A stretch of DNA of 64,000 nt from Mesorhizobium sp. YC-39 (GTDB taxonomy: Bacteria > Pseudomonadota > Alphaproteobacteria > Rhizobiales > Rhizobiaceae), in the NCBI RefSeq assembly GCF_025753795.1, contig NZ_JAOWPS010000002.1:496001-560000 (forward strand). The letters run 5' to 3'. Shown here one piece after another: positions 44,999-52,751 of the stretch. The translations under genes were made by a program, and so were the position numbers. The notes below the pieces were generated by a model. It was not told where the DNA came from, searched no databases, and was given only the letters and a program-made list of their open reading frames with translations. Within the stretch, counting starts at the first letter, position 1; every line of letters starts with the position of its first letter.

Positions 44999-46312
44999 TT
45001 ATTTTTGAAGGAAATCTGCGACCCTTTGGTTCGCGACCAGAAAGGCGAGACCGGCCAAGGCGCTGCCGAGCGGTACGATCAACAATCCGAGCCCCAAGCC
45101 GTTAGCAATGTTCGCCTCGGTTGCGGTGTCGCTGATGATGCCGACAAGGATTGGTCCGAGTGCCGGGCCCACGAGGCCGGTGCCGATCATCACAAGACTG
45201 GACGCCTGCGCCTGCAGGCCAGGACCGGCAACGAGATGCGCGGCGCCGAACCCCCAGGGCAACATGAAGGAGAAGGACAGCATGGAGGGAACGAGAAATG
45301 CGATCGACATCCACCCTGTGGGCATGAACAGCGCGGCCGTCGTCGTCAGACTGGCAAGCAGCAGGAGAATTGCCGGCGGCCCAAGAACTCTGCCCGTGCC
45401 GGATCGTGCCGCGCTGTCGAACCAGCGGCCGCCACCCAGCGCACCGAGGATGCCCATCAGCCCTTGGAGAAGCCCGAAGGCGAGGCCCACTTCGCTGGCG
45501 GTGTAGCCGTAGGAGCGGATGAGAAACGGTGCGATGAATGCATAGAACGGTGCGGCAGCGAAGCCGAGGAAAATGGCGCCGACGAACATCCAGCGAAACG
45601 CCGGGGTGGCGAGCAGATTGAGGGCGGTACGCAAGAAGGGCTCATTGTCGCTCGCCGAACGTCTGAGGGGCGGAGTCGGACCGGCGACAAGGATCGTCAC
45701 GAGCCCGATCACGATGCCGATCGACCCAGCGCCGATCAACGCTGTACGCCAACCCAAGGTATCTGCGATTGCGCCGCCGGCGGCAAAACCGGCCATCGTG
45801 CCGAGCGGGATTCCCATGGCGAATAATCCGATCACGAATCCGCGCTGTTCGGGCCGGATCTTTCTCGCGATCAGCGCATGCCCGGCGGGAACCGCGCCGG
45901 CCTCGCCGAAAGCGACGCCAAATCGGGTCAGGGCCAAAAACAGGAAGCTTGCTGCAAAACCGCCGAGTGCAGTCATCACGCTCCAGACCAGGATGCAGGA
46001 AACGAGCACAAATCTCGGTGATCCGCGATCGGCCGCGCGTGCAAGTGGCAGTGATAGAAGCGCATAGCAGACGGCGAATGCCAGGCCGGTGAGCAGGCCC
46101 ATCTGTGTATCGCTCAAGTTCAGATCAGCTTTGATGGATTCAGCCAGGATGAAGGGAAGAATTCTATCAATCTGCGAGAACGCGTTGATCAGAATCAGAG
46201 TGATGCACATGGACGCAACGCGCCAACCTTCAACATATGCATCGCTGGTATTTTCAGCGTGATATGGTCGCGTGATCGTTAATGCGGTTGACTGCGCTGA
46301 CGTCTCTGTCAT
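44999..46312 (-). CDS. MFS transporter
   Basis: 437 residues with about 12 membrane segments. SDTQMGLLTGLAFAVCYALL and PLARAADRGSPRFVLVSCIL match the N-terminal MFS signature; GEAGAVPAGHALIARKI and GIPLGTMAGFAAGG follow. It resembles the spinster/NarK-like group often linked with aromatic or steroid metabolism. The ATG at 46312 faces the AraC regulator at 46472. Confidence 0.9.
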   Translation of the reverse strand: MTETSAQSTALTITRPYHAENTSDAYVEGWRVASMCITLILINAFSQIDRILPFILAESIKADLNLSDTQMGLLTGLAFAVCYALLSLPLARAADRGSPRFVLVSCILVWSVMTALGGFAASFLFLALTRFGVAFGEAGAVPAGHALIARKIRPEQRGFVIGLFAMGIPLGTMAGFAAGGAIADTLGWRTALIGAGSIGIVIGLVTILVAGPTPPLRRSASDNEPFLRTALNLLATPAFRWMFVGAIFLGFAAAPFYAFIAPFLIRSYGYTASEVGLAFGLLQGLMGILGALGGGRWFDSAARSGTGRVLGPPAILLLLASLTTTAALFMPTGWMSIAFLVPSMLSFSFMLPWGFGAAHLVAGPGLQAQASSLVMIGTGLVGPALGPILVGIISDTATEANIANGLGLGLLIVPLGSALAGLAFLVANQRVADFLQK

Positions 46313-46471
46313 TCCTGAGCTGCTCCTCGCTTGTTGGCATAATCAAGCTAAATGGAGCGCCCAATGATCAGAATGCCCGAACCTTCAAGAAATTTGCCTA
46401 ATCCTGCAGATGGCGATAGTCTGTCGAAGGGTCAGGTGTTGCTCTGGCCGGATAAACGACTGGAGGCGCAC

Positions 46472-47395
46472 ATGACGTCATCGCTTCTGGCGGCGGTCAA
46501 CGCATATATCGAGGAACAGGGTGGCGGCCAGGGCTTGTTCCCGACGCTGATCGAAGGATTCAACATCGTCCGCTCGTTTCAGGCCATGTTGCCGGTCCGG
46601 GCAATTTACCGGCCGTCGCTCTGCGTCGTCTTGCAAGGCGCCAAGGAGATTCACTTCGGCGACGATCGCCTCGATTATGGCGCCATGGACTGCCTGGTCG
46701 TGAGCGTCGAACTCCCGGCAACGGGACGGATCGTCGAGGCCAGCGCCGAAGCTCCTTATATCGGTGTTGTCATCGATTTCGATGTAGCTGTGGTGCGCGA
46801 CGTCCTTGAGCAACTGGAAGAACCGCCTGAGCCGATCGCGGAGTCTGGGCCCTGCGTGTTCGTGGGTAGAGTGGACGAGACCTTGGTTGACTGTGTCATG
46901 CGCCTCATGCGCATGACGGCTTCGCCCAAATCGATCCCTATCCTTTACCCTTCGGTGATGCGCGAGATCTGCTACTGGCTGGTCAGCGGGCCGCGTGGCG
47001 GGGAGTTGCGTAAGCTGGTATTGCCGGAGTCGAATGTAGAGCGGGTCGCCAAGGCGATCTCGGCATTGCATCTCAACTTCGCTCGGACCTTGCGGATAGA
47101 ACAGCTCGCCGAACTGGCCGGGATGAGCCCATCGTCGTTTCATCAGCACTTCAAGGCACTGACGTCCATGACGCCGCTGCAGTTCCAGAAGCAATTGCGT
47201 TTACTCGAGGCTCGTCGATTGATGGTGTCGGAGGCGGCAAATGTCAGCGACGCGGCTTATCGGGTGGGTTACGAAAGCGTTTCGCAATTCAGCCGAGAAT
47301 ATTCGCGCGAGTTCGGTATCGCACCAAAGCAGGATGCCCTCAATCAGCAGCGTCTTTACAAAACCTATGCCAGCCGCAGCGTGCGGACAGCTTAA
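46472..47395 (+). CDS. AraC-family regulator
   Basis: 307 residues. The N-terminal AraC_N domain (PF06719-like) has YRPSLCVVLQGAKEIHFGDD and VVSVELPATGRIVEASAEAPY; the C-terminal HTH has RIEQLAELAGMSPSSFHQHF and VGYESVSQFSREYSREFG. The start at 46472 is preferred over ATGs at 46352 and 46364 because GGAGG precedes it by 5 bases and it gives the normal family length. It is divergent from the MFS gene, its likely target. Confidence 0.88.
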   Translation: MTSSLLAAVNAYIEEQGGGQGLFPTLIEGFNIVRSFQAMLPVRAIYRPSLCVVLQGAKEIHFGDDRLDYGAMDCLVVSVELPATGRIVEASAEAPYIGVVIDFDVAVVRDVLEQLEEPPEPIAESGPCVFVGRVDETLVDCVMRLMRMTASPKSIPILYPSVMREICYWLVSGPRGGELRKLVLPESNVERVAKAISALHLNFARTLRIEQLAELAGMSPSSFHQHFKALTSMTPLQFQKQLRLLEARRLMVSEAANVSDAAYRVGYESVSQFSREYSREFGIAPKQDALNQQRLYKTYASRSVRTA

Positions 47396-47419
47396 GTGCG
47401 ATCCTGGCGCGGAATTGGC

Positions 47420-47615
47420 TGGGCTCCTAACTGCTTTGCCCGGGAGCGCTTTCTGGACGAGCTGGCCCAGCGCGCAGGCTCAGACCCGGTAAGCTATTGG
47501 CGCAGACTGCTGGCCGGGGTCGCCACGTGCCTTGGCTGTCCTCGACGCGGCCGTGGAGATGGCCGATTTCGGGAACGCGCCCGAGGGGCAGGCCCATGGC
47601 CTTGGCCTTCGCGGG
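47420..47615 (+). pseudogene. Remnant of a molybdopterin-binding oxidoreductase subunit
   Basis: Short pieces of an IorB/xanthine dehydrogenase-like large subunit: NCFARERFLDELAQRAGSDP followed, in another frame, by AVLDAAVEMADFGNAPEG. They correspond to the NQNALYVECFMDELAHAAG and LAVLEAVAERIGW region of the intact gene at 52738. Nothing else of the gene is left. Confidence 0.65.
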
Positions 47616-48089
47616 CTACAAAGCGACCCGGCGCATGGTCATGGTCTGACCAAGCAGCGACGTACCGACATATCCCCGCAGCTCGAGCTTGCCTTTCACC
47701 AGCGATGCCCGGCCGGAATAGGTGCGCCCTGACGAACCGTCGTAAAGTGTACCGCCCTCCCAGCGACGATCGCGGGGGTCCCATTTGAGGTTGTTCACGA
47801 ACACAATGCCCTGCAGCGAACGCGATCTGAGCTTCGGATCGGGATTATGAATGTCCTTTTTGAAGGTCTTGCCGTCAGCTTCAACCACCCGATTGCCATA
47901 GACCATTCGGGCGGCGTAAATCCCACCGGCGTCGAAAATCTCAAGCTTCAAGCTACCGTCTTCAGCTTCCCACAGGCCGACGATCTCGCTTGGAGAAGAC
48001 GCCTGAGCGGAGGCATTTCCAGTGGCGAGGCCGCTCATCCCCACCATCACGGCGGCTGCAAACAGAGATCCTTTAACCGATTTGCGCAT
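47616..48089 (-). CDS. Exported DUF2147 protein
   Basis: 157 residues with a signal peptide (FAAAVMVGMSGLATGNASAQ). The mature domain has IVGLWEAEDGSLKLEI, the SLQGIVFVNNLKWD block, WEGGTLYDGSSGRTYSGRAS and LELRGYVGTSLLGQTMTMRR, all hallmarks of DUF2147, a small beta-barrel of unknown function. It converges with the oxidoreductase remnant at its stop. Confidence 0.85.
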   Translation of the reverse strand: MRKSVKGSLFAAAVMVGMSGLATGNASAQASSPSEIVGLWEAEDGSLKLEIFDAGGIYAARMVYGNRVVEADGKTFKKDIHNPDPKLRSRSLQGIVFVNNLKWDPRDRRWEGGTLYDGSSGRTYSGRASLVKGKLELRGYVGTSLLGQTMTMRRVAL

Positions 48090-48548
48090 TCGTCTGTTCC
48101 TTTCTAAAGCCTATGGCAGGCGCAAACACAGCACGTTGCTTGCCGCCGCATTGCGACTATCGCGCGGGCTCCTGAGAGCCTTCGAGCGAAGGGGCAACTC
48201 AGGTGACCGCTCAAAACTGTTCCCAAGTTTAGGCTTTGCATGCTAAGTATGGGCGTCGGCGACGCGAATGCCCGAAATCTCAAATTTCGTGCCTGATCAT
48301 GCAGTCGCCCTGTAAAGAGCGCCCGATAACCGCATCTACGCTGCCGGCGCAACTGGCAGCGTCACAAAACTTGTGCCCACGTCAGCGCTCGAGATCTCTC
48401 CCCTTGTAAACGTCCACGTCTCGCCAGGGCGATGGAGGGGCTCATGTGAGGCATTCGAGAATAACTACGCGCTGAATTTCGAGCAAGGTGTGACCCAAAC
48501 GAAACGACCTTCGGCATACCCAAGGCGGTTCGTGGAGGCTCCGTCAAC
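48090..48548. other. Non-coding gap
   Basis: 459 bp with no gene that can be supported on either strand. The open frames here have no ribosome site, no family motif and unusual amino acid content. The left part should hold the promoter for the DUF2147 gene. Confidence 0.45.
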
Positions 48549-48833
48549 TCAGCTGCCAATACCTGAAGGGCCGTTTTCAGAAGACGTGGATAGGTGGCAT
48601 CCATTCGAACTGCCGATCGAGACGTTTCGCTCCGTGACGCGAATAACGGCGGCGGTCTGCTGGGCATCCACAAACCCGACCGTTTCGCCGCCTCCCGGTA
48701 CGGTAAGCGAGGCGGTACTGAGGATGGTCGCCACGACGCCTGCGCTCACCAGAAACTGCATCGGAACGTTGCTGACCGCCGACAAACGATCCGACACGTA
48801 ACGCGGACTCTCTGAACCGGACAAATGACGCAT
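48549..48833 (-). CDS. Possible small membrane or secreted protein
   Basis: 94 residues from ATG 48833, after GGAGCTCAGAA. MRHLSGSESPRYVSDRLS is polar, then MQFLVSAGVVATILSTASL is hydrophobic, and the tail is polar. No family is recognised. Support is the ribosome site and an upstream element shared with the small exported protein at 59043 (see 48907). It could still be chance. Confidence 0.4.
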   Translation of the reverse strand: MRHLSGSESPRYVSDRLSAVSNVPMQFLVSAGVVATILSTASLTVPGGGETVGFVDAQQTAAVIRVTERNVSIGSSNGCHLSTSSENGPSGIGS

Positions 48834-48906
48834 TTCTGAGCTCCGTTTTTGAAAGGCACCTTCGGTAAGCAACGGTGCCGACTGATGAGGACCACCATAG
48901 GCCGAG

Positions 48907-48923
48907 CATGTCGCAGGGGTTTG
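48907..48923 (-). promoter_or_regulatory. 17-bp element shared with 59417
   Basis: CATGTCGCAGGGGTTTG occurs here and identically at 59417-59433. Both copies lie 75-140 bp upstream of a small minus-strand gene and are followed by TTGTAT at similar distance. The core TGTCGCAG also occurs twice at 55511 and 55554 in the iorA/regulator promoter gap. Confidence 0.45.
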
Positions 48924-49103
48924 TCAGGTACGGCCGAAGTTGTATCAGTCTGTCACAGGGTAGCTGTCGGATCAGCTTCTGTAGCCATTGGCTGGGGCAG
49001 GCGTCTTTCTTTCCAGCTGCGTTTCTGCTGTAGCGACTATTCAGCCGCCGCTCCGCAACGCGGGAAAATGCGGAGGTTGAAGCTTTATCTCAGCCAACCG
49101 GCG

Positions 49104-49883
49104 TCATGGCCGTACGGCCGGCGTCTCTATCGGCAGGCCCTGGGCCTGTTCCATGAGGTAGAGTTCCAGTTCGACGAGTTCGGGCGCACCGAAGGCGAAG
49201 GGTTCGGCCCTGACCCCAACCATGCAATTGCGCAGGCGCCGCTGCAGCGAGCCGACGCCCTGCCATTCCAGCCGGTAGAGCGGATAGCCGTTCGGATGCG
49301 CCTGCGGGATGACGCTGCCGCCCAGCCGCTTGCCCCAATTGGTGTGATGGCAGGAGGCGCATGAAAGATCGAGCTGGCCGATCCGGCTCTGGAACAGCCG
49401 TCGGCCATTGTCACGGAACGGCGCAAGCCGGGCGTCGGTCGCCGGTGGAATCGGCATGCCGCGTGACTGGTGCGCAACATAGGTCGTCAAGGCGAGCAGC
49501 GCGTCAGACTCCGGTGCCAGCGGCTCGGCCTCTTGTCTTGCAGCCCGGCAGGAATTGATGCGTCCGACAAGGTCGGTCGGGCGCCCTGTTGCTTCATCAT
49601 AGGCCGGGTAGCGGGCCGCTACGCCGCGCATCGTCTGGCTGGCCTCGCCATGGCAACCGGCGCAGGCGATTTCCGCCTTGCCCTCCGCCTGGTGCCAGAG
49701 TTGCTCACCCTGCAGCACCCACAGCATGCCGGGATTTGCCATGTCGTCAGCCTGCAGCGCTTGCGTCTCTCGCGTCATGAAATCGAAGCCGGACCGCTTC
49801 TCGCCATCCTTGATGCCGGCGGCGGCGACCATGCTGCAGGTCAAGGCGCCGACGACGCCGGCAAGGCCCCAAAGGGCGCGCAT
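49104..49883 (-). CDS. soxA: Sulfur-oxidation diheme cytochrome SoxA
   Basis: 259-residue periplasmic c-type cytochrome, partner of SoxX in the SoxAX complex that attaches thiosulfate sulfur to SoxY. After a signal peptide comes RSGFDFMTRETQALQADD, the SoxA hallmark. Two heme sites are present: CAGCH (near residue 74) and CASCHH (near residue 174). The active-site cysteine lies in LRNCMVGVRAEPF. It is the last gene of the operon, its start overlapping the soxZ stop (TGATG). It is unrelated to the sarcosine oxidase soxA. Confidence 0.92.
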   Translation of the reverse strand: MRALWGLAGVVGALTCSMVAAAGIKDGEKRSGFDFMTRETQALQADDMANPGMLWVLQGEQLWHQAEGKAEIACAGCHGEASQTMRGVAARYPAYDEATGRPTDLVGRINSCRAARQEAEPLAPESDALLALTTYVAHQSRGMPIPPATDARLAPFRDNGRRLFQSRIGQLDLSCASCHHTNWGKRLGGSVIPQAHPNGYPLYRLEWQGVGSLQRRLRNCMVGVRAEPFAFGAPELVELELYLMEQAQGLPIETPAVRP

Positions 49884-50206
49884 CAGCTCACCGTGATCTC
49901 GGCCGACGCCGTCTGCGTCTCACCGGCATCGTCCGTCCAGGTGAACGCGATCGTGCCGCTCGTCGAAGCGACGAGCGTGAAGGCGATGAAGGGATTGGCC
50001 GACACTGCCGGATAGAGATCGGCCCAAAATACCTCCTCGCCGCCATAGCTGCAGGCGAAGCGGCGGATGATGTCGCGAGGTATGTTGGTCCCGTTCGGGC
50101 CGACACGGTAGCCGGTTTCCATCGGATGCGCGATCATTGCCTTGATCTCGACGACCTCGCCCTGCTTGACCGCTTTCGGCACATTGACGAGCGCCCGCGC
50201 CGTCAC
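49883..50206 (-). CDS. soxZ: Sulfur carrier subunit SoxZ
   Basis: 107 residues, immunoglobulin-like. VNVPKAVKQGEVVEIKAMI, HPMETGYRVGPNGTNIPRDI and ISPNPFIAF-type NPFIAFTLVAS are typical of SoxZ, the dimer partner of SoxY. It starts at GTG 50206, overlapping the soxY stop (GTGA). No signal peptide is needed because SoxYZ is exported as a complex through SoxY. Confidence 0.93.
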   Translation of the reverse strand: MTARALVNVPKAVKQGEVVEIKAMIAHPMETGYRVGPNGTNIPRDIIRRFACSYGGEEVFWADLYPAVSANPFIAFTLVASTSGTIAFTWTDDAGETQTASAEITVS

Positions 50207-50694
50207 GACAGATCCTCGATGCAGGCGGCCAGCGTGACGATCGCGCTCGCCCGGCTCGACCAGAAGCTGCCGTCGCTCATCTCCGCGACCGCGACGACCA
50301 CTTGGGAGGTCGCGAGCCGGATGCGCGTTGAGACTTGCGCGCGGCCCGAGCGTGGCCCGAGATGGAAGACGATGACATTCGCTTCCGGGTTCTTCTCGTT
50401 GAAGATGCCGATGCGGCGCACATGATTGTCAGCCGTCATCGGGCTTTCCGCATTGACCGTGATCCCGACCGCATTGCCGTTCTCGACCAGCGGCGGAAGC
50501 TCGAGCCGGACGCGGCCGTCCTGCGCGTCGGCGCCTCCGGTGAAGGTTCGGATCGCCTCTTGGAGGCTCGGTCGCGCAAGAACCTGCCGCGGCAGGCTGA
50601 CCACCATCAGTCCCGCGATCCCGGCCGCGAGCAATTGCCGACGTCCGACAGGGAGAAAGAGACCATGATTTGGGCGTGAACCGTTCATCGTCAT
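50203..50694 (-). CDS. soxY: Sulfur carrier subunit SoxY with an atypical C-terminus
   Basis: 163 residues. A twin-arginine-like signal (GRRQLLAAGIAGLMVVSLP) is followed by VRLELPPLVENGNAVGITV and VFHLGPRSGRAQVSTRIRLA, the SoxY beta-sandwich. SoxY normally ends in a GGCGG swinging arm whose cysteine carries the sulfur chain. Here the protein ends TLAACIEDLS, so the cysteine is present but six residues from the end and without glycines. The stop overlaps soxZ and the ATG overlaps the soxX stop. Confidence 0.88.
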   Translation of the reverse strand: MTMNGSRPNHGLFLPVGRRQLLAAGIAGLMVVSLPRQVLARPSLQEAIRTFTGGADAQDGRVRLELPPLVENGNAVGITVNAESPMTADNHVRRIGIFNEKNPEANVIVFHLGPRSGRAQVSTRIRLATSQVVVAVAEMSDGSFWSSRASAIVTLAACIEDLS

Positions 50695-51143
50695 CCTTTC
50701 AGCGTGGTGAGATAGGCGACGATATCCTCGATATCGGCACCGGTCAGGATCGGCTTGCTGCGCCAGACGGTGGCGACACGCCGGCCTTCCTCATCCGCGA
50801 CCCGGTAGTAGGAAGGCATGATCGTGTTCGGCGCGAGCCGCTTCATGTCGACCACGCGCAGCCGGATCTGGCCTTCCGAAAGCCTTGCCCCGACGCCGGT
50901 CAGGTCGGGCGCCAGCGTGCCGTGCAGATGCGCATCGGGAAAGGGCCCGCTGTGGCAGAGCGTGCAGAGGCTGCGCTGCCGGTCCGAGATCAGCGCGTCG
51001 CCGCGCGCCGGATCACCTTTGCCGCCAACCAGAGGCTCCATGATCGCATCGCCGGTCACGACGTAGGATCCCACCTCCTCGCCGGCACCGGGCGAGGCCG
51101 CAAGCAGCAATCCCGTAAGAGCGAGGCAAGCCATCTTCATCAT
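50691..51143 (-). CDS. soxX: Sulfur-oxidation cytochrome SoxX
   Basis: 150 residues with a signal peptide (LALTGLLLAASPGAG). The single heme motif is CTLCHSGPFPD, and the axial methionine probably lies in NTIMPSYYRV. VVWRSKPILTGADIEDIVAYL is the SoxX C-terminal helix. It pairs with SoxA. It starts with ATG 51143 overlapping the soxF stop. Confidence 0.92.
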   Translation of the reverse strand: MMKMACLALTGLLLAASPGAGEEVGSYVVTGDAIMEPLVGGKGDPARGDALISDRQRSLCTLCHSGPFPDAHLHGTLAPDLTGVGARLSEGQIRLRVVDMKRLAPNTIMPSYYRVADEEGRRVATVWRSKPILTGADIEDIVAYLTTLKG

Positions 51144-52402
51144 CCGAACACTTCACTGGTGATCGTCCGGAACCAGTCCTCCGCATAGGCCGCTTCCAGT
51201 TCGCGAACGGAAAGCGGTGCTTCGAGCGGGCTGGTGCCGCCCGCACCTTCCACCTCGGCAAGCAGACCGTCGCGCGGCTGGTAGACGCCGGCGATCGAGA
51301 TGCCGTAGCCGGGCGCGACCAGACTGTAGCAGGTGTTGATGAGCTTCGGCGACGCCGGCTGCCGCTCCCTGACCAGCGCGGCTACCGCCGCAGCGCAGGC
51401 TTTTGCCTGGGCATTGGCGCTGAAGGCGGATTTCGGCATCGCCCCGCCGATCGCCGCGTCGCCGACGACGTGGATCGCCGGCTGCAGGCGGGACTCGAAA
51501 GTGATCGGGTCTATCGGGCACCAGCCCGTCTGATCCGCGACACCGGCCGACTGCGCGATCCTGCCCGCGCGCTGCGGCGGGATTACGTTGGCGATATCGG
51601 CCTTGTGGCTGCCGAACTCGGTCACCAGCGTCCTTGTCGCCGGGTCGACTTCCGTCACCCTGCCGCCCGAGGACAGCGGCACCCATTCGATCAGGCCGGG
51701 ATAGAGCTCTCGCCAGGCCGCTTCGAACAGCCGCTGCTTCGAAAAGGCGTCCTTGGCGTCGAGGATGATCAGCTTCGAGCGCGGCTTGCTGGTCTTGAGG
51801 TAATGCGCGATCAGGCTTGCCCGCTCGTAGGGGCCGGGCGGGCAGCGGAACGGATTGGCTGGCGCGGAGAGGATGACGACCCCACCGTCCGGCATCGCCG
51901 TCAACTGGTCGCGCAGCAGCAGCGTCTGCGGCCCCGCTTTCCAGGCATGCGGCATGACCTCCGCCGCCGCCTCGTCGTAGCCCGACAGCGCGTCGAAGCG
52001 CAGATCGACGCCGGGCGCCAGCACCAGACGCGCGTAGGCGATGTCAGTGCCATCGTCCAGCCGGACGCGCCGGCGCCCGGCATCGAAGGCGACAGCGCCC
52101 TTGCGGATCAGCCCGATGTCGCCGAACCGGTCATAACCGAAGGTCTGCGCCTCGATGCCGCGCAGCCCTGCAAGCACGGCATTGCTGAACGGGCAGGCCA
52201 GATAGGCCGCCTCTGGCTCGATCAGCGTCACGGCAAGGTCGCGATCCAGTTGCTTCAGTGCGCGGGCGCAGCTTGCCCCGGCAAAGCCGCCGCCGACCAC
52301 GACCACTTGGGGCTGCACCTGTGCGCGCGCATGCGGCGCGGCAAGGACGGTCGCGGCGACGCTGGCCGCCGCGCCGCCGATCAAGGCTCTACGGCTGGGC
52401 AT
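51140..52402 (-). CDS. soxF: Flavocytochrome c sulfide dehydrogenase flavoprotein (SoxF/FccB)
   Basis: 420-residue periplasmic FAD protein that oxidises sulfide together with a c-type cytochrome subunit. A Tat-type signal (SRRALIGGAAASVAAT) precedes the FAD motif VVVVGGGFAGASCARAL. ACPFSNAVLAGL near residue 78 carries one redox cysteine, and NTCYSLVAPGYGISI near the end the other. The start at 52402 overlaps the cytochrome gene by 14 bp; the open frame upstream lies inside that gene. Confidence 0.9.
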   Translation of the reverse strand: MPSRRALIGGAAASVAATVLAAPHARAQVQPQVVVVGGGFAGASCARALKQLDRDLAVTLIEPEAAYLACPFSNAVLAGLRGIEAQTFGYDRFGDIGLIRKGAVAFDAGRRRVRLDDGTDIAYARLVLAPGVDLRFDALSGYDEAAAEVMPHAWKAGPQTLLLRDQLTAMPDGGVVILSAPANPFRCPPGPYERASLIAHYLKTSKPRSKLIILDAKDAFSKQRLFEAAWRELYPGLIEWVPLSSGGRVTEVDPATRTLVTEFGSHKADIANVIPPQRAGRIAQSAGVADQTGWCPIDPITFESRLQPAIHVVGDAAIGGAMPKSAFSANAQAKACAAAVAALVRERQPASPKLINTCYSLVAPGYGISIAGVYQPRDGLLAEVEGAGGTSPLEAPLSVRELEAAYAEDWFRTITSEVFG

Positions 52403-52751
52403 GGCGTGCCGCCTCCGGTTTGGCGAGCCATTCGGCGATGGCACGCGTCTCCTCCTCGGTATATCCCCTGGCGATGCGGTCCATGACCGTCGCCTTGCGC
52501 TCACCGGAACGGAAGGCTTGCATCTGGGCGACGATGTCTTCCGCCGCGTGGCCGTCGAGCGAGGGGATGGCTGAGCCGAGCGCCGCCGGCCCGTGACAGC
52601 CGGTGCACGCCGCAGCACCGGGCGCCGCGTCGGCCCACCCCGGCGTGCTGGCCGCGAGCACCGCAAGCAGGACGGGCGCCGCAAGCAGGGCGGGCGCGGG
52701 CGATCGTCCGCCGCGCCTGTCCTTCGAGGATCTCAGGTCATGCGAGGTCAT
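52389..52751 (-). CDS. Cytochrome c subunit of sulfide dehydrogenase (SoxE/FccA-like)
   Basis: 120 residues with a signal peptide (LLAAPVLLAVLAASTPGWA). One heme site, CTGCHGPAALG, is followed by IPSLDGHAAEDIVAQMQAF, RSGERKATVMDRIARGY (methionine ligand) and a C-terminal helix. This is the small cytochrome that pairs with the SoxF/FccB flavoprotein just downstream. Both ends overlap neighbouring genes by 14 bp, so translation is coupled. Confidence 0.85.
   Translation of the reverse strand: MTSHDLRSSKDRRGGRSPAPALLAAPVLLAVLAASTPGWADAAPGAAACTGCHGPAALGSAIPSLDGHAAEDIVAQMQAFRSGERKATVMDRIARGYTEEETRAIAEWLAKPEAARHAQP

Noticed and set aside
48373..48801. A 142-codon plus-strand frame
   Set aside because: No ribosome site, no family motif, and it overlaps a minus-strand small gene with a better start context.
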